Below, piece after piece: positions 27,957 to 36,990 of a DNA stretch of 64,000 nucleotides. Source of the DNA: Propioniferax innocua. Lineage in GTDB: Bacteria > Actinomycetota > Actinomycetes > Propionibacteriales > Propionibacteriaceae. The stretch is taken from contig NZ_VFOR01000002.1 in the NCBI RefSeq assembly GCF_006716235.1, positions 682,001-746,000 of the forward strand. Reading direction: 5' to 3'. Each line of letters starts with the position of its first letter. Position 1 is the first letter of the stretch. The notes under the pieces were generated by a model, which did no database searches, was not told the origin of the DNA, and saw only the letters and a list, made by a program, of their open reading frames with translations. The position numbers and the translations under genes are program-made.

Positions 27957-29414
27957 ATGCCGAGCCCCTCCGCTTCGCGCCGTGGTCGCAGTGTGCGCTC
28001 ACGGGTCCTGATGATGGTCCTGACGTTCACAGCCGTCGGGTTGGGACTCGCCGGTGCACTGACCTTCTCCATCCTCTTCGGCGTCCTCGAGGACCGTGTC
28101 GATCGTGAGCTTTATCAGGAACTTGCGGAGTTGCAGGCCCTCGCCGATCAGCGCGGCGAGGACGAAGAGCCCTTCACCGATGTCACCTCGCTGCTGCGGG
28201 CCGCGACCGACGCCGCCGTGCCCAGCCAGCACGAGTCGGTGCTCGCGCTGACCAACGGCGAGCCTCGGTTCCGCCCCAAGACGCAGGACTTCGACCTCGC
28301 CACGCCGGAGGTCATAGAGGCCCTGAAACGGCATCGAAGCCCGGGCGAAACGGTGTACATCGACGTGGAGAGTCCCAAGTACGGGCAGTTGCGCGTCCTC
28401 ATCGCGTCAGTGGAGGTCGAGGGAGACCCCACCGAGGGCACGTTTGTGGTGGCCAGCGCAATAGAGACCCAGCGCGATCTCATCTGGCAGTCGGCCTTCA
28501 ACTACATCGCAGTGTCGATCGTGACACTCATCCTCGTGGGCACCACGGCCTGGATCGCGGTCGGACGGCTCCTTCGCCCTCTGGAGACATTGCAGCAGGC
28601 CACCGAGGAGATCACGGTGGACGACTTCAACCGCCGCGTCCCCGTCCCGGACTCCGACGACGAGATCGCCGCCCTCGCCGGACGGTTCAATCTGATGCTC
28701 GACAGACTCCAATCCGGCTACGACGCCCAGCGTCAGTTCCTCCGTGACGCCGGACACGAGCTGCGGACGCCCATCACGATCGTGCAGGGGACCGTGGAGA
28801 TGATGTCCACCGAGGATGCGGACTTCGACGAATCCCGTTCGATCGCGCTCGACGAGCTCGACCGCATGGGTCGGCTCGTCGGCGACCTGTCGGTGCTGGC
28901 GCAGACACGTCAACCCGATTTCGTGCGCCTCGCACCGGTCGACATGACCGAGTTCGCCCACGACGCCCTGGCCCGCGTCCGTCGCGTCGGTGACCGCGAG
29001 TGGGTCCTCGATCGCACGGCTCCGGTCACCGCACAGGTCGATCAGCAGCGTCTGATGCAGGCGGTCGTCCAATTGGCCGCGAACGCAGTGCGCTACAGCG
29101 AGCCCGACACCTCGGTGCACCTCGCGGTCGACCACCGCAGCCACTCCGGCGGCAGTGATGTGGTTGTGTCGATGCGCGACCACGGCATCGGGATAGCCCA
29201 CCAGGACCACGCCCGGATCTTCGAACGGTTCGCCCGACTCGATGCGACCGGTGAGCGTCCGGGATCGGGGCTGGGACTGCCGATCGTCCGGGCGATCGCC
29301 GAGGCCCACGGGGGCCGGATAGAAGTGGAATCGTCCCCGGGACAGGGATCGCGCTTCTCCCTGGTCATCCCCCAACGGACCGAAAAGCACAAACCGACGA
29401 ACACCGACGAGTGA
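27957..29414 (+). CDS. OmpR-type sensor histidine kinase
   Basis: Membrane sensor kinase of 485 residues. Two membrane segments (about 18-42 and 182-204) bound an extracytoplasmic sensor of about 140 residues. A HAMP domain (RLLRPLETLQQATEEI) leads to HisKA with the phospho-acceptor His267 in DAGHELRTPI, then the ATPase domain with N box QLAANAVRYS, DHGIGIAHQD and GSGLGLPIV. It starts 23 bp from the divergent methyltransferase gene and is followed after 7 bp by its response regulator. The stimulus is unknown. Confidence 0.94.
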   Translation: MPSPSASRRGRSVRSRVLMMVLTFTAVGLGLAGALTFSILFGVLEDRVDRELYQELAELQALADQRGEDEEPFTDVTSLLRAATDAAVPSQHESVLALTNGEPRFRPKTQDFDLATPEVIEALKRHRSPGETVYIDVESPKYGQLRVLIASVEVEGDPTEGTFVVASAIETQRDLIWQSAFNYIAVSIVTLILVGTTAWIAVGRLLRPLETLQQATEEITVDDFNRRVPVPDSDDEIAALAGRFNLMLDRLQSGYDAQRQFLRDAGHELRTPITIVQGTVEMMSTEDADFDESRSIALDELDRMGRLVGDLSVLAQTRQPDFVRLAPVDMTEFAHDALARVRRVGDREWVLDRTAPVTAQVDQQRLMQAVVQLAANAVRYSEPDTSVHLAVDHRSHSGGSDVVVSMRDHGIGIAHQDHARIFERFARLDATGERPGSGLGLPIVRAIAEAHGGRIEVESSPGQGSRFSLVIPQRTEKHKPTNTDE

Positions 29415-29421
29415 GGAGCAC

Positions 29422-30108
29422 ATGCACATCCTGATCGCCGAGGACGAGCAGCGGATCGCGAGGTTCATGGAGAAGGGCCTCACCGCGAATGGGTACACCT
29501 GCACCGTTGTGCATGACGGCATAGCGGCACTGGATCTGGCATCAACCGGTGAGGCAGATCTCCTGATCCTCGATGTCGGGCTGCCACGCATGGATGGCTT
29601 CACCGTGCTCCGCAACCTGCGAGATCTCGGCGCCGACCTGCCGATCATCATGGTCACCGCCCGCACGGCCGTGGAGGACACCGTCGAGGGGTTCGAATCG
29701 GGAGCGAACGACTACATCAGCAAACCCTTTCGGTTCGAGGAGCTGCTCGCGCGCGTACGAGTCCGGATCAAGGAACCCACCGCCGCCGGGGCGAGTACCT
29801 CCGATGTGCTCACCCTCGGTGATCTCTCGCTCGACCGGCGGACGCGCGTGGCCACTTTCACCGCCGAGAACGGCCGCCGACGTGAGGTGGAACTCTCATC
29901 CCGCGAGTTCGCCCTGACCTCCATGTTCCTGGACAACCCTCAGCAGGTACTCACCCGTGAGCAACTACTCTCCCGCGTCTGGGGGTTCGACTTCGATGGT
30001 TCGTCGAACATCGTCGACGTCTATATCCGGACGCTGCGCAACAAACTCGGAGCCACCCGCTTCGTCACCGTGCGTGGAGCCGGCTACAAGATCGTGGATC
30101 CGGCCTGA
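29422..30108 (+). CDS. OmpR/PhoB-family response regulator
   Basis: DNA-binding response regulator of 228 residues. The receiver begins MHILIAEDEQRIARFM, with the phospho-acceptor Asp in LLILDVGLPRMDG and the conserved Lys in NDYISKPFRFEELL. The winged-helix output domain contains LSSREFALTSMFLDNPQQVLTREQLLSRVWGFDFDGSSNIVDVYIRTLR. A clear GAGGAG ribosome site precedes the ATG. It is cotranscribed with the kinase. The convergent gene downstream encodes an exported low-complexity protein. Confidence 0.95.
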   Translation: MHILIAEDEQRIARFMEKGLTANGYTCTVVHDGIAALDLASTGEADLLILDVGLPRMDGFTVLRNLRDLGADLPIIMVTARTAVEDTVEGFESGANDYISKPFRFEELLARVRVRIKEPTAAGASTSDVLTLGDLSLDRRTRVATFTAENGRRREVELSSREFALTSMFLDNPQQVLTREQLLSRVWGFDFDGSSNIVDVYIRTLRNKLGATRFVTVRGAGYKIVDPA

Positions 30109-30162
30109 GCCCGGCCTCGCCAACGCGCCATGGCCTCCGTGGCGATGGTCCGCCCTGCAGCG

Positions 30163-30669
30163 TCAGTCGTCGTCACCATCATCGTCATCGTCATCATCGT
30201 CCCCGCCCTCGCATTCCCAGCCGTCGTCATCCCACTCACACACGTTCTGGGGCGGGGCCTGAGTTCTCGGGGCCTGAGTTCTCGGGGCTGGTGCCTGTGT
30301 TCGGGATTCACGTTTCCCCGAGCCCTGGCCACCCGATGTGCCCGAGCCGGATGATCCGGTGTCCGATGATCCCGTCTCACCGCCGCTGGTTCCCGAACCC
30401 TGACCGCCAGAGGGTTCCGTCGGCTCGGGGTTGGGTTTGAAGTCGGGCACCTTCGGGGGCGGCGGAGTCCGCGTCGGGGTGGGGCTCGGTGTGGGGGATG
30501 GAGATGCGGGCTCCCCCTGCTCCGGGTCAGGGGTCTGCGGCCCGGTCACCACCACACCGTCGTGGCGACCGTCGTCGCGATCAGGCTGCCCCGCCATCGC
30601 GAGCGCGAGCCCGCTTCCGGCCAGGGCGAGCAGCATCGCCACGGTCACCGTCATCCTCATGGAGTCCAT
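30163..30669 (-). CDS. exported low-complexity protein with acidic tail
   Basis: Predicted exported protein of about 168 residues that I do not recognise. A signal-like hydrophobic segment (VTVAMLLALAGSGLALAMA) is followed by a Pro/Thr/Ser-rich stretch with PSPTPSPTPTRTPPPP, a Gly/Ser stretch, repeats of RTQAP, and a C-terminus with CEWDDDGWECEGG running into a string of aspartates. The two cysteines could form a disulfide and the aspartates could bind cations. The start is uncertain among ATG 30669, ATG 30660 and GTG 30678. It converges on the two-component genes. Length and composition make a real gene likely but not certain. Confidence 0.6.
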   Translation of the reverse strand: MDSMRMTVTVAMLLALAGSGLALAMAGQPDRDDGRHDGVVVTGPQTPDPEQGEPASPSPTPSPTPTRTPPPPKVPDFKPNPEPTEPSGGQGSGTSGGETGSSDTGSSGSGTSGGQGSGKRESRTQAPAPRTQAPRTQAPPQNVCEWDDDGWECEGGDDDDDDDDGDDD

Positions 30670-30765
30670 CCTGCCCACCCGTGGTGAAAACCTACTGAAG
30701 GGAAGATGAAGACTCCTTCATGGAGGACGCGCCACATGAGTCGTCCGGCACGGCCGGTATCGGCA

Positions 30766-31461
30766 TCACTCCGTGAGCAGGGCGATGATCTGCGCCTCGG
30801 AATCGATCAAATACTGGTGCAGGACGTTGGCGGCGGCCTCGTCCTCCCCATTCTCCACCAGCTCGCAGATCTCCGCATTACGCGCCACGTACGGCGCGTG
30901 GAAGGCCACTCGGTCGGGCACCGAGCCGAAGGCCAGACGCAACTCTTCCTTGATCGCGGAGATCACCTCGACCAGACGCCCGCTTCCAGCCAGCGCAGCC
31001 ACGGCACCATGGAAGGCCAGATCGGCAGCGGCAAGGCGATGCGCGTCAGAGGCCTTCAATGCGGCCCCAGCATCGGCCAGTGCAGCGCGCATGCGTCGGC
31101 AACACTCTTCGCGGGTGCCGAGCGGGGCCGACGCGGCCTCCCGGATCGCGCCGGTCTCGGCCAGACGCCGCACCACGAACACATCCTTGATGGACTCAGG
31201 GGTCAACGTGCGCACCACCACCCCACGATGCGCCTCGCGTTCGACCAGGCGTTCTGCCTGCAGGATCCGGAACACCTCACGCACCGTGTTGCGTGAGACA
31301 CCCAGTCTCGCGGTGATCTCCATCTCCACAAGACGGCTTCCCGCCGGGAACTCTCCGTCCACGATGGCGACTCGGAGTGCCTCGGTGGACGCATCGACCG
31401 CCGATACCTGCAATCGCTCCTCGAGCCCCGGGGTTTCGACCGGTTCAGGATGTGGATTCAT
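30766..31461 (-). CDS. GntR-family (FadR/FCD) transcriptional regulator
   Basis: Regulator of 231 residues. The N-terminal winged helix-turn-helix reads EALRVAIVDGEFPAGSRLVEMEITARLGVSRNTVREVFRILQ, and the C-terminal FCD domain has the metal-binding histidine pattern (LAFHGAV and later AFHAPY). It is divergent from the NRAMP-pxpABC operon and probably controls it in response to a metabolite such as 5-oxoproline or a product of it. ATG 31461 is preferred because GGAGGA lies 6 bp upstream; ATG 31467 would be too close. Confidence 0.92.
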   Translation of the reverse strand: MNPHPEPVETPGLEERLQVSAVDASTEALRVAIVDGEFPAGSRLVEMEITARLGVSRNTVREVFRILQAERLVEREAHRGVVVRTLTPESIKDVFVVRRLAETGAIREAASAPLGTREECCRRMRAALADAGAALKASDAHRLAAADLAFHGAVAALAGSGRLVEVISAIKEELRLAFGSVPDRVAFHAPYVARNAEICELVENGEDEAAANVLHQYLIDSEAQIIALLTE

Positions 31462-31556
31462 GACCATTCCTCCGCAGTGTTCCCAAGGACACCCAGAACA
31501 GGAGGACGTCCGGTAAGCATTGGATCACGCGAGTGTTCCACACCTTGACCCCTAGG

Positions 31557-31569
31557 ATTGTTCAACAAT
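31557..31569. promoter_or_regulatory. candidate GntR operator
   Basis: Perfect 13-bp palindrome ATTGTTCAACAAT in the 196-bp divergent region, followed at once by ACAATCTGTTGT, a second imperfect TTGT/ACAA dyad. TTGT-N-ACAA dyads are typical of FadR-subfamily operators. A TTGACC at 31545-31550 could be a -35 box, so binding would overlap the promoter of the transporter operon. Confidence 0.5.
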
Positions 31570-31657
31570 CTGTTGTACGTTGACCTCACTCACAACGTTC
31601 GTGAGCGCGGCAAGGAGGCCCCGTCGTGCCGCGTCCCCCCACCACGGAGGAGGCCCC

Positions 31658-32926
31658 ATGGCCGCCGAGAAGGACAACACAACGACCACCACTGCGCGCC
31701 CGAAGGGAGCCAGGACCGCTCTGCTGGGTGCCATGTTCCTGATGGCGACCTCCGCCATCGGCCCCGGTTTCATCACCCAGACCTCTCAGTTCACGATGCA
31801 GCTGGGCGCAGCCTTCGCGTTCGCGATCCTGGTGTCGCTCATCGTCGATTTCGCCGTCCAGATGAACGTCTGGCGCGTCCTTGGCGTCAGCGGACGCCGC
31901 GCCAACGCCCTCGCCAATGACGTACGCCCCGGCCTCGGTTGGGTGCTGGCCGCGCTCGTCGTCTTCGGCGGCCTGGTGTTCAACATCGGCAACATCGCTG
32001 GAACCGGCATGGGCATGCAATACATGACCTCCCTGGTCGATTTCATCCCCTCCGAAGGCACCGCCTACGGGCTTGATCCACGCATCGGCGCGGTCATCTC
32101 GGTGGCCGTGGCCATGGTGGTGTTTCTCGTCAAACGAGCCGGTGCCGCACTCGACCGCCTCGTGGTGGTGTTGGGCACACTGATGATCCTGCTCATGCTC
32201 TGGGTGGCCTTCACCACGAGCCCACCGGTGGGCGAGGCCCTCCGCCAGTCCGTTTTCCCCGAGACCACGGAATGGGTCGTTGTGACCACCCTCATCGGCG
32301 GCACCGTGGGCGGTTACATCACCTACGCCGGTGCCCACCGACTCGTCGACGCCGGCCAGACCGGCCCCGAGCACGCTGGCACCATCACCCGCAGCTCGAT
32401 GACCGGCATCATCGTCACCGGTGTCATGCGTGTGCTGCTGTTCCTCGCCATCTTGGGCACCGTCATGGCCGGAGCAGAACTCAGTGAGAAGAATGCCGCG
32501 GCCGACGCCTTCGGTTTCGCCCTGGGCGACCTCGGCGTCACCGTGTTCGGGATCATCCTCTGGGCCGCCGCCATCACCTCGGTGATCGGAGCGTCCTACA
32601 CCTCCATCAGTTTCATCACCTCGTCCGAGACGCCGGACCGCACCCGAAATCTGATGACCGTCGGCTTCGCCGCCCTCTGTCTGCTGCTGTACCTCGTGCT
32701 CGGGAAGGCCCCGGCGACATTGCTGGTGTTCGCCGGCGCTTTGAACGGCCTCATCCTTCCGCTCGGTTTCACCATCATCCTGTGGGTCGCATGGCGGCGT
32801 CGTGACCTTCTCAAGGGTTACGTCTACCCGAAGTGGCTGCTCATCTCAGGGTTGCTGGCCTGGATCCTGACGCTGTGGCTCGGCTACCAGTCCCTCGGGG
32901 GTCTTGCCGAACTGTGGAACAGCTGA
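31658..32926 (+). CDS. NRAMP-family transporter of the pxp operon
   Basis: Integral membrane protein of 422 residues with about 11 hydrophobic segments. The opening GARTALLGAMFLMATSAIGPGFITQTSQFTMQLGAAF is the NRAMP-type first helix (with SAIGPGF in place of the canonical DPGN metal motif), so the substrate may not be a metal ion. It is the first gene before pxpA-pxpB-pxpC, a known arrangement in which such proteins accompany 5-oxoprolinase genes; uptake of 5-oxoproline or a related compound is a reasonable guess. ATG 31658 follows a GGAGGAGG site; the frame is open to 31580. Confidence 0.82.
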   Translation: MAAEKDNTTTTTARPKGARTALLGAMFLMATSAIGPGFITQTSQFTMQLGAAFAFAILVSLIVDFAVQMNVWRVLGVSGRRANALANDVRPGLGWVLAALVVFGGLVFNIGNIAGTGMGMQYMTSLVDFIPSEGTAYGLDPRIGAVISVAVAMVVFLVKRAGAALDRLVVVLGTLMILLMLWVAFTTSPPVGEALRQSVFPETTEWVVVTTLIGGTVGGYITYAGAHRLVDAGQTGPEHAGTITRSSMTGIIVTGVMRVLLFLAILGTVMAGAELSEKNAAADAFGFALGDLGVTVFGIILWAAAITSVIGASYTSISFITSSETPDRTRNLMTVGFAALCLLLYLVLGKAPATLLVFAGALNGLILPLGFTIILWVAWRRRDLLKGYVYPKWLLISGLLAWILTLWLGYQSLGGLAELWNS

Positions 32927-32971
32927 CCCCGCCGACGATCACCACTCGAATCCAGTGAAAGGAACGGCACC

Positions 32972-33772
32972 ATGGACCACATGCCCACCTCGATCGATCT
33001 GAACGCCGATCTGGGCGAAAGCTTCGGCCAGTGGTCGATGGGTGATGACGCCGCCATGCTCGATGTCGTCTCCAGTGCCAACATCGCGTGTGGTTTCCAC
33101 GCCGGGGACCCCATGGTGATGCGCCGAACCGTGACGGCAGCCGCCGAACGTGGCGTCGCGATCGGAGCACACGTGAGCTACAACGATCTGGCCGGTTTCG
33201 GCCGCCGGTCGATGGACATCGCTCCCGGTGAGCTCGAGGCCGATGTGCTGTACCAGATCGCCGCCCTCGACGGCGTGGCCCGCGCCCACGGCACCCGGGT
33301 CACCTACGTCAAACCCCATGGTGCGCTCTACAACCGCATCGTTCGCGATGACGAGCAGGCGCAGGCGGTGGTGCGGGCAGTCCGAGCTTTCAACCCTGAA
33401 CTCGCCGTTCTGGGTCTGCCCGGTTCCCGATTCCTTGTCCGCGCCGACGCTGCGGGGCTGCGGACGGTCACCGAGGCCTTCGCCGACAGGGCCTACAACG
33501 CCGACGGCACACTGGTCTCCCGCAGCCGACCGGGAGCCGTCCTCGATGATCCACAGGTCGTTGCCGAGCGCATGATCGGCCTTGTCCGCAACGGCCACAT
33601 CGAGGCGGTGACCGGGGAACTGGTCCGGGTCGACGCCGATTCCATCTGCACCCATGGGGATTCCCCCGGCGCCGTGGCCATGGCCAAGGCGGTACACAGC
33701 GCCCTGCGCGATGCCGGAATCACGATCGGAGCATTCGCGGGGCAGCACTCCACCGAGCCGCAGGAGCGCTGA
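32972..33772 (+). CDS. pxpA: 5-oxoprolinase subunit A (LamB/YcsF family)
   Basis: Part of the ATP-dependent prokaryotic 5-oxoprolinase that opens 5-oxoproline to glutamate. The 266-residue protein has the family signature [33 protein letters not shown], a [12 protein letters not shown] block and [15 protein letters not shown] precedes the ATG. Its stop overlaps the pxpB start (TGATG). Confidence 0.95.
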   Translation: MDHMPTSIDLNADLGESFGQWSMGDDAAMLDVVSSANIACGFHAGDPMVMRRTVTAAAERGVAIGAHVSYNDLAGFGRRSMDIAPGELEADVLYQIAALDGVARAHGTRVTYVKPHGALYNRIVRDDEQAQAVVRAVRAFNPELAVLGLPGSRFLVRADAAGLRTVTEAFADRAYNADGTLVSRSRPGAVLDDPQVVAERMIGLVRNGHIEAVTGELVRVDADSICTHGDSPGAVAMAKAVHSALRDAGITIGAFAGQHSTEPQER

Positions 33773-34434
33773 TGGACCCCGAGCGCCCCTTCCGTCTGCT
33801 CGAATATGGGCCCACGTGCGCGATGTTCGAGCTCGACGCCCAGGTACATGTGGAAGATCTCTCCGCACATCTGCGGACCGCCGTCGATGCCGGAACGTTG
33901 ACCGACGTCGAGGACATGGTGCCCGCTGCCCGCACCCTCATGGTGCTGACGCGCACCCCCGCCACCCGCACGGCCGTCGTCGGCGTCGCCGAGACATGGT
34001 CTCCCTCGGACGAAGTGGCGGCCACCGGGGCCGAGCACCGGATCGAAGTCGTCTACGACGGCCCCGACATCGATGAGGTCCGCCGTCTGACGGGGATGGA
34101 CCGCGACGAGATCATCTCCATCCACTCCGACGCCGAATACCGTGTCGCCTTCATGGGATTCGCTCCCGGGTTCGGGTATCTCACCGGCCTTCCCGAAGTC
34201 CTCCACCTTCCCCGGCGAAAAGATCCACGCACCCGCGTCCCACCCCGCTCGGTGGCGATCGCCGGAGAATACAGCGCCGTGTACCCACGGGTGTCCCCCG
34301 GTGGTTGGAATCTGATCGGCAGATCACTGCAGCCCATGTGGCGGGACGATTCCGAGCAGCCCAATGTGCTGGCACCCGGCGACCTCGTGCGGTTCCTCCC
34401 AGTGGAATCATCCGACAGGAGGGATGCGCAGTGA
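33772..34434 (+). CDS. pxpB: 5-oxoprolinase subunit B
   Basis: Carboxyltransferase-domain subunit 1 (KipI-like) of 5-oxoprolinase, 220 residues. It shows the family blocks VVYDGPDIDEVRRLTGM, AFMGFAPGFGYLTGL, the PRTRVPPRSVAIAG loop and SPGGWNLIGRS. It works as a complex with PxpC. Start and stop both overlap the flanking genes, which indicates coupled translation of the three subunits. Confidence 0.95.
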   Translation: MDPERPFRLLEYGPTCAMFELDAQVHVEDLSAHLRTAVDAGTLTDVEDMVPAARTLMVLTRTPATRTAVVGVAETWSPSDEVAATGAEHRIEVVYDGPDIDEVRRLTGMDRDEIISIHSDAEYRVAFMGFAPGFGYLTGLPEVLHLPRRKDPRTRVPPRSVAIAGEYSAVYPRVSPGGWNLIGRSLQPMWRDDSEQPNVLAPGDLVRFLPVESSDRRDAQ

Positions 34435-35306
34435 GCACGATGCCCACCACGATGGAGGTCGTCCACCCCGGCCCCATCGCCACCTTCCAGGATCTGGGTC
34501 GGCATGGTGTCATGGGGCTCGGGATCCCGGTCTCGGGCGCTCTCGATGAGAGATCCCACCGCCTGGCGAACCGACTCGTCGGCAACCCCGAGACCCATCC
34601 GACGGTGGAGGCGACACTCGGCGGTCTGGCCGTCCGGTTCTCCGGACCGGTGGTGGTCGCGGTCACCGGGGCGGACGTGGACGTGTTCGTCGGCGACCGC
34701 CAAGAAGCCATCAACTGCGTGCTCCGAGTACCCCGGGGCACCACGCTGCGGCTGGGAGCGCCACGGAGTGGACTGCGATCCTATGTCGCGGTCTCCGGGC
34801 TCTTCTCACTGCCCACACTGTTCGATTCATCATCCACCGACCTGCTCTCCGGTCTCGGCCCCGAACCATTGCAGGCCGGGGACCGTATCGACCTGCGCCG
34901 ACCAGATCCGGGGGCCGTGAACCCCGCAGCGATCTCGTTCGCCCCGGTCTCGGTGCCGACCAGTCACGTCATCTGCCTCGTCCATCCCGGGCCACGGCGC
35001 GATTGGCTGACCCAATCGGCCTGGGAGACATTGGTGTCGCAGGAGTTCTGCGTGAGCCCTCGTTCGAACCGGATCGGGGTGCGGCTCGAAGGTCCGACGC
35101 TGGAACGGCGGCGTCATGAGGAACTGCGCAGTGAAGGGCTCATCACCGGAGCCATCCAGGTGCCCGGTGACGGCCGTCCGGTGGTGTTCATGCATGACCA
35201 CCCCACCACCGGAGGCTATCCGGTGATCGGGCTGGTCCGAGCCGAAGATCTCCACCTGATGGGTCAGCTGGCCCCCGGCGACACGGTGGCCTTCCGCCCC
35301 GCCTGA
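34431..35306 (+). CDS. pxpC: 5-oxoprolinase subunit C
   Basis: Biotin-dependent-carboxyltransferase-like subunit 2 (KipA-like), 291 residues. It has the signature IATFQDLGRHGVMGLGIPVSGALDE, a CVSPRSNRIGVRLEG block and the C-terminal TTGGYPVIGLV. GTG 34431 overlaps the pxpB stop as GTGA and is preceded by AGGAGGG at 34418-34424. It ends the operon and converges on the ABC-like gene, one base from its end. Confidence 0.95.
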   Translation: MSTMPTTMEVVHPGPIATFQDLGRHGVMGLGIPVSGALDERSHRLANRLVGNPETHPTVEATLGGLAVRFSGPVVVAVTGADVDVFVGDRQEAINCVLRVPRGTTLRLGAPRSGLRSYVAVSGLFSLPTLFDSSSTDLLSGLGPEPLQAGDRIDLRRPDPGAVNPAAISFAPVSVPTSHVICLVHPGPRRDWLTQSAWETLVSQEFCVSPRSNRIGVRLEGPTLERRRHEELRSEGLITGAIQVPGDGRPVVFMHDHPTTGGYPVIGLVRAEDLHLMGQLAPGDTVAFRPA

Positions 35307-35307
35307 G

Positions 35308-36990
35308 TCACCCTGCTCGATGAGGTGACGCCGCTGGCCGGGACGCATCCTCGTCCTCAGCCCAATCGGTGGGATCGGTGCGGACGTCCCCATCGACGTG
35401 CATCACCGAGACCGGCTCGGGATCCAACGCCGCACAGACGTGTTCACAACCGATCAGCAGCACCACACCGGGATACTCACAGACCAAGTCCACGAGCATG
35501 TCCTTCCCCGAGGAGGAGAGATCATTTTCGATCCGGTCAAGGATCAACAATTCCGGTTCACCGTAGAGGGCGCGCGCCAACGAAAGCCGTGCTCGCTGGT
35601 CGACGGTGAGAGGTGATCCACCGCGTCGTAGCTGGGTCCGATGGCCCTCCGGCAGCGAAGAGTCGGGAAGACCGACCCGATACAGCAGATCGCGAGCCGC
35701 ATCGGCGTCGAGATCGGGGCGTCGATAACGGGCCGCGCGCAACAACCGGCCACGCTCGAAAGCCGTTCCGGCCCTTGCGACGCCCACCAGTTCCCGCGTC
35801 TCCCGGCTCTCGGCCTCGGCGATGTTGAGCCCCGCGATCCGAACATGATCGGTGAGATGGCCCGGGGGAAGCGCCAGCCCAAGGATCCGATTCACCGCAA
35901 GCTCGGTGGCCGCCGGATCACCCTGGAGCACGTACCGGTTCCCGCCCCGAGCGATGACGGCGCGTTCGAGCAGCTCGGGCAGCTGGATGTGCACGAGTGC
36001 GTCGGTGTCGGGCACCGTCAGTTCACTCGAGCGATCACGGTGTTCGACGCGGGCGGCACGACGCAGGGCGGCGTGCTGGAGCGTCGGCGCCAAAACGGCC
36101 CGGGCGGCCAGGAAACTCTGACGGAACTCAACGACCCGGCCCAGATCCATGATCGGTGGCGCCGCGATGGCAGCGATGGCCATGGCGGCGACGATGACCG
36201 CTGCATCCACATGCCCGAGAGTGCCGACCGCGGCCACGAGCATGCCCACCAGCGTCGACGCCACCACGCCGGTCGCCCTGATGAGCCCGAGGGTGCCTGC
36301 ACGGTCGACGGCCCGGTCGGCAACACGGGCAGAGACCTCATCGAGATTCCGCAGTTCCCGGTGGCCGCCACCGGCTGCGAGAATGGCGTCGGAGGCGGTG
36401 ACGGTCTCGGCGATCCGGGAGGCCATGGCACCACGGGTACGGCGCAGTGCCCGGGATTTCGCGTAGGCCTCCCGCGCCCAGAACATCAGCCCCGCCGCCA
36501 GCAGAGCCAGCGGCACGAGAGCCACGGCGGCGAGCCTCCAATCCAACAGGGTCAACGCCACGAGCACTCCGGCGATGAGTGGCACCGCCACCACCATCGG
36601 CGCGACCCCCTGGGCCACCCAGTTGCGTACCGAGGTGAGGTCGTTCGTCGTGCGGGCCACCGTGATCCCCAAGGAACTTGAGTCTCCGGGCGTCAGGACC
36701 GAACGCAGCAGTTCACGGCGCACCTCACGCACATAGTGCTGCCCGAGTCGTTCAGCGACCACACGCTCGTTCACGCGCAGCGCTCCAACAGCGAACGCGG
36801 CGAGCACCATGGTGAGGAGCGCCCATCTGCTGGTCGACGGATCGACGCTCTCCTGCAGCCGAATCATCGCCCAGGCCATGGCCATGCCGATGGCGGCCTG
36901 TCCGAGCCCCAGCACGACGAGCACGGCCAGCCAGGCCCGTCGGACCCCGGTGAACAGCGGCGGCAGACCGCCGGCGTCAGGCCCCGACAC
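35308..36990 (-). CDS. ABC exporter-like protein with degenerate ATPase domain
   Basis: About 560 residues arranged like a half-size ABC exporter: membrane domain (about 1-300) with six hydrophobic segments, then a nucleotide-binding-like domain. That domain has lost its key residues: the Walker A position reads LQGDPAATEL with no GKS/T, the signature reads LTVDQRARLSLARAL instead of LSGGQ, and Walker B ends LLILDRIEND without the catalytic Glu. It may be a partner, a regulator or a decaying gene. The likely start is GTG 36990, overlapping the stop of the P-loop gene by 14 bp; the frame is open to 37080. Hydrolysis is not expected. Confidence 0.75.
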   Translation of the reverse strand: MSGPDAGGLPPLFTGVRRAWLAVLVVLGLGQAAIGMAMAWAMIRLQESVDPSTSRWALLTMVLAAFAVGALRVNERVVAERLGQHYVREVRRELLRSVLTPGDSSSLGITVARTTNDLTSVRNWVAQGVAPMVVAVPLIAGVLVALTLLDWRLAAVALVPLALLAAGLMFWAREAYAKSRALRRTRGAMASRIAETVTASDAILAAGGGHRELRNLDEVSARVADRAVDRAGTLGLIRATGVVASTLVGMLVAAVGTLGHVDAAVIVAAMAIAAIAAPPIMDLGRVVEFRQSFLAARAVLAPTLQHAALRRAARVEHRDRSSELTVPDTDALVHIQLPELLERAVIARGGNRYVLQGDPAATELAVNRILGLALPPGHLTDHVRIAGLNIAEAESRETRELVGVARAGTAFERGRLLRAARYRRPDLDADAARDLLYRVGLPDSSLPEGHRTQLRRGGSPLTVDQRARLSLARALYGEPELLILDRIENDLSSSGKDMLVDLVCEYPGVVLLIGCEHVCAALDPEPVSVMHVDGDVRTDPTDWAEDEDASRPAASPHRAG

